In this document: positions 40,478 through 42,590 of the stretch, in pieces
Layout of the letters: each line of letters starts with the position of its first letter
Position numbering within the stretch: the first letter of the stretch is position 1
From: Clostridium sp. CAG:628
Lineage (GTDB): Bacteria; Bacillota_I; Bacilli_A; RF39; UBA660
DNA length: 42,590 nucleotides
Assembly (NCBI GenBank): GCA_000438415.1
Contig: FR902226.1
Span: 1 to 42,590 of the forward strand
Direction of reading: 5' to 3'
The notes under the pieces: model-generated
Databases searched by the model: none
Told to the model about the DNA's origin: nothing
The model's input: only the letters and a program-made list of their open reading frames with translations
Position numbers and translations under genes: made by a program

Positions 40478-40520
40478 CCTTTTTTTAAAATAAATTATCA
40501 AACTTTTCATACAATTATTA

Positions 40521-40549
40521 TTGACAAACATATTTTTGTATTATAAAAT
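40521..40549 (+). promoter_or_regulatory. Promoter of recG
   Basis: TTGACA at 40521-40526, 17-bp spacer, TAAAAT at 40544-40549. The ribosome site GAAGGAGGG follows, just before the ATG at 40570. Confidence 0.75.
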
Positions 40550-40569
40550 GTATATGAAGGAGGGATAAT

Positions 40570-42567
40570 ATGGAATTAAATAAAATTAAAGGTATAAATA
40601 AAACTAGTATTTTAACTCTAAATAAAATGAATATATATAAAGTAGAAGACTTATTAGAATATTATCCCTATAGATATCAAATATATAAAATTAATGATAT
40701 AAATGATGTAAAAGACAAAGAAAATGTTATAATATATGGACTAGTTGAAAGTACTCCTATAGTGAGATACTTTAAAGGTAGAAAAAATATACTCACTTTT
40801 AGATGCCTAACAAATAATAGATTAATAAGTGTTAATATTTATAATCGTGCTTTCATGAAACCAAACTTACAAATAGGTAGTGAAATAACTATAGTAGGAA
40901 AATTTGATGAAAGAAAAAGTTGTGTGACTGCGACCAACATAATACTTTCAAAAATAGAAGAAAATAAAATAGAAAGTATATATCATTTAACTAATAAAAT
41001 AACTAATAAAAATTTAACAAAAATAATTACGAAAGCATTAGACTTTAATATAGAATTAGATGACCTTATTCCAGATTATTTGAGTTTAAGATATAACTTT
41101 ATTAATAAAACAGATGCAGTAAAAAAAATCCATTGTCCAACTAGTATACAAGACATAAAAGAAGCAAAGTTAAGATTAATTTATGAAGAATTATTTATTT
41201 TTATGTTAAAAATTAATTATCTGAAATACTTAAAAACCAATATCACTGAGAAAAGTCCTAAAATATGTGATAAATTAGAAGTCCAGAATTTTCTATCAAG
41301 TTTACCATTTGAATTAACAAAAGATCAAATGAGTGCAGTAACTGAAATATATAATGATATGACTAGTGAAAAAAGAATGAACAGATTAATATGCGGAGAC
41401 GTAGGAAGTGGAAAAACAATAGTAGGAGTAATTGCAGTATATATATCATACCTTAGTAATTATCAATCTGCCCTTTTGGCACCAACAGAGATTTTAGCAA
41501 AACAGCATTATGAAAATATAACGAAATTATTTAGTGGGACTAACTTAAAAACTGCTTTACTTTTAGGTAGCACTAAGAAAAAAGAAAAAGAGAGTATTCT
41601 AAGAGACTTAAGTAGTGGGAAAATAGATTTGCTTATCGGAACTCATGCAATGCTTAATGAGAAAGTAAACTTTAAAAACTTAGGTTTAGTAATTACCGAT
41701 GAACAACACAGATTTGGTGTTAATCAAAGAGAATCCCTAAGAAACAAAGGATTACTACCTGATATATTATATATGTCAGCAACCCCAATTCCTAGAACTT
41801 ATGCTCTAACTATATATGGAGATATGGACATATCACTAATTAAAACAAAACCAAGCGGTAGAAAAGAAATAAAAACAATAATAAAAAACGAAAAAGAAAT
41901 AAAAAGTGTCTTATATCTAATGCTAGAAGAACTAAAGAAAAAACATCAAATATATGTAGTAAGCCCATTAATTGAAGAAAATGATGCATTAGACTTAACC
42001 CCAGTAACGGAACTTAAAACAAAAATGGATTTAGCATTTAATAACAAAGTAAATATAGGACTATTACATGGAAAACTTACTAAAGAAGAAAAAGATGGAG
42101 TTATGAATGATTTTATAAGTGGAAAAATTAAAGTACTAGTTTCTACTACAGTAATAGAAGTAGGAGTAGATAACCCTAATGCAACAATGATGGTTATATT
42201 TAACGCTGACAGGTTTGGTCTAGCAACACTCCACCAATTAAGAGGAAGAATCGGAAGAAACAGTCTTGAGTCCACATGCATTCTAATAGGAAGTGAAAAA
42301 AATGAAAGACTTAGTGTATTAGCAAGTTCTAGTGATGGATTTTACATTACTGAAAAAGATTACGAAATGAGAAAAGAAGGAGACATATTTGGTGTAAGAC
42401 AAAGTGGGGATATGTCATTTAAAATAGCAGATATCAAAAGAGATTTTAAGGTTTTAATGAGGGCAAAAGAAGATTCTTTAGAATTTTTAGAAAAAAATGA
42501 CAAAAATATCTTTAAAAATGACGAAAAATATATTAAAATAATAAAAGAAATCGAAAGTTTAGATTAA
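40570..42567 (+). CDS. recG: ATP-dependent DNA helicase RecG
   Basis: A 665-residue branch-migration helicase that regresses stalled replication forks and processes Holliday junctions. The N-terminal wedge/OB domain covers about 50-150 (YPYRYQIYK ... IVGKFDERK). Superfamily 2 helicase motifs follow: Walker A GDVGSGKT (276-283), APTEILAKQH, GTHAMLN, DEQH box TDEQHRFGV (about 377-385), SATPIPRT (403-410), STTVIEVGVDNPNATMMV and the RecG-typical QLRGRIGR, with the C-terminal RxxGDIFGVRQSGD wedge motif. Length is normal for RecG. It has its own promoter and is followed after 13 bases by a gene that leaves the window. Confidence 0.96.
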   Translation: MELNKIKGINKTSILTLNKMNIYKVEDLLEYYPYRYQIYKINDINDVKDKENVIIYGLVESTPIVRYFKGRKNILTFRCLTNNRLISVNIYNRAFMKPNLQIGSEITIVGKFDERKSCVTATNIILSKIEENKIESIYHLTNKITNKNLTKIITKALDFNIELDDLIPDYLSLRYNFINKTDAVKKIHCPTSIQDIKEAKLRLIYEELFIFMLKINYLKYLKTNITEKSPKICDKLEVQNFLSSLPFELTKDQMSAVTEIYNDMTSEKRMNRLICGDVGSGKTIVGVIAVYISYLSNYQSALLAPTEILAKQHYENITKLFSGTNLKTALLLGSTKKKEKESILRDLSSGKIDLLIGTHAMLNEKVNFKNLGLVITDEQHRFGVNQRESLRNKGLLPDILYMSATPIPRTYALTIYGDMDISLIKTKPSGRKEIKTIIKNEKEIKSVLYLMLEELKKKHQIYVVSPLIEENDALDLTPVTELKTKMDLAFNNKVNIGLLHGKLTKEEKDGVMNDFISGKIKVLVSTTVIEVGVDNPNATMMVIFNADRFGLATLHQLRGRIGRNSLESTCILIGSEKNERLSVLASSSDGFYITEKDYEMRKEGDIFGVRQSGDMSFKIADIKRDFKVLMRAKEDSLEFLEKNDKNIFKNDEKYIKIIKEIESLD

Positions 42568-42580
42568 AGGAAGGTGATTT

Positions 42581-42590
42581 GTGTGGGAAG
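42581..42590 (+). CDS. Possible start of the next gene (truncated by the window)
   Basis: AAGGAAGGTGAT at 42567-42578 is a strong ribosome site just after the recG stop codon, followed by GTG TGG GAA. Only three codons are visible, so the product cannot be named and another start further right is possible. Confidence 0.3.

Overview
The window is about 42.6 kb of very AT-rich DNA. It has short intergenic gaps, strong AAGGAGG-type ribosome binding sites and many intrinsic terminators. TGA is used as a stop (for example at the ends of the galE-like, GtrA and glycosyltransferase genes), so the standard bacterial code applies and not the Mycoplasma code. The gene content (TagO, TagA, a TagGH-like exporter, LytR-CpsA-Psr, lipoteichoic-acid-synthase-like enzymes, pyruvate:ferredoxin oxidoreductase) points to an anaerobic, gut-type, low-GC Bacillota, probably a small-genome Bacilli lineage near the Mollicutes. 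This assignment is inferred from the sequence alone. No rRNA, tRNA or CRISPR array was seen.

Layout. 1-342 is the 3' end of a surface protein gene with an A-depleted, GC-rich patch that looks like a hypervariable region. 441-3378 holds a small membrane-anchored protein convergent with a three-gene ABC importer of the NMT1/SsuA type. 3498-4627 holds two tandem PlsC acyltransferases. 4709-10305 encodes a secreted glucosaminidase with a C-terminal dockerin, a membrane-anchored cohesin protein and an LCP ligase. 10362-12373 is tagO-gpsA. 12428-13775 is a small cassette with a secreted metalloprotease and a partner that may have a TIMP/NTR-like fold. 13923-20411 holds a phosphoglycerol-transferase-like enzyme, a CDP-alcohol phosphatidyltransferase, an O-antigen ligase/polymerase fused to TagA, GtrA and a Wzm/Wzt (TagGH)-type exporter. 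20420-26657 is a glycan-specific cassette of distinct base composition: bifunctional glycosyltransferase, FAD enzyme, pyruvyltransferase and galE. mnaA (wecB) follows at 26783. The interval 27.9-36.8 kb holds a decayed IS1634-type element, another bifunctional glycosyltransferase, a second LTA-synthase-like protein, an intact IS1182-type element and a further glycosyltransferase. 36939-42567 returns to housekeeping: pyruvate:ferredoxin oxidoreductase, a candidate small RNA on the minus strand, and recG.

How the parts fit. MnaA makes UDP-ManNAc, TagO starts the lipid-linked unit with GlcNAc-1-P, and the TagA domain adds ManNAc. The cassette transferases would extend the glycan, the ABC pair exports it, LTA-synthase-like enzymes may add glycerol phosphate outside, and the LCP protein attaches the polymer to peptidoglycan. 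No TagB/TagF-type glycerophosphotransferase is visible, so the polymer is probably a sugar-based secondary wall glycan.

The most unusual points are the variable-region-like patch at the left edge, the dockerin-hydrolase/cohesin-anchor pair, the ligase-TagA fusion, the scars on both sides of mnaA (a 23-bp duplicated 5' fragment and a perfect 81-bp duplication flanking the IS relic), the IS1182-type insertion at a terminator hairpin that is now present on both sides, and the small RNA whose promoter contains a 14-bp palindrome.
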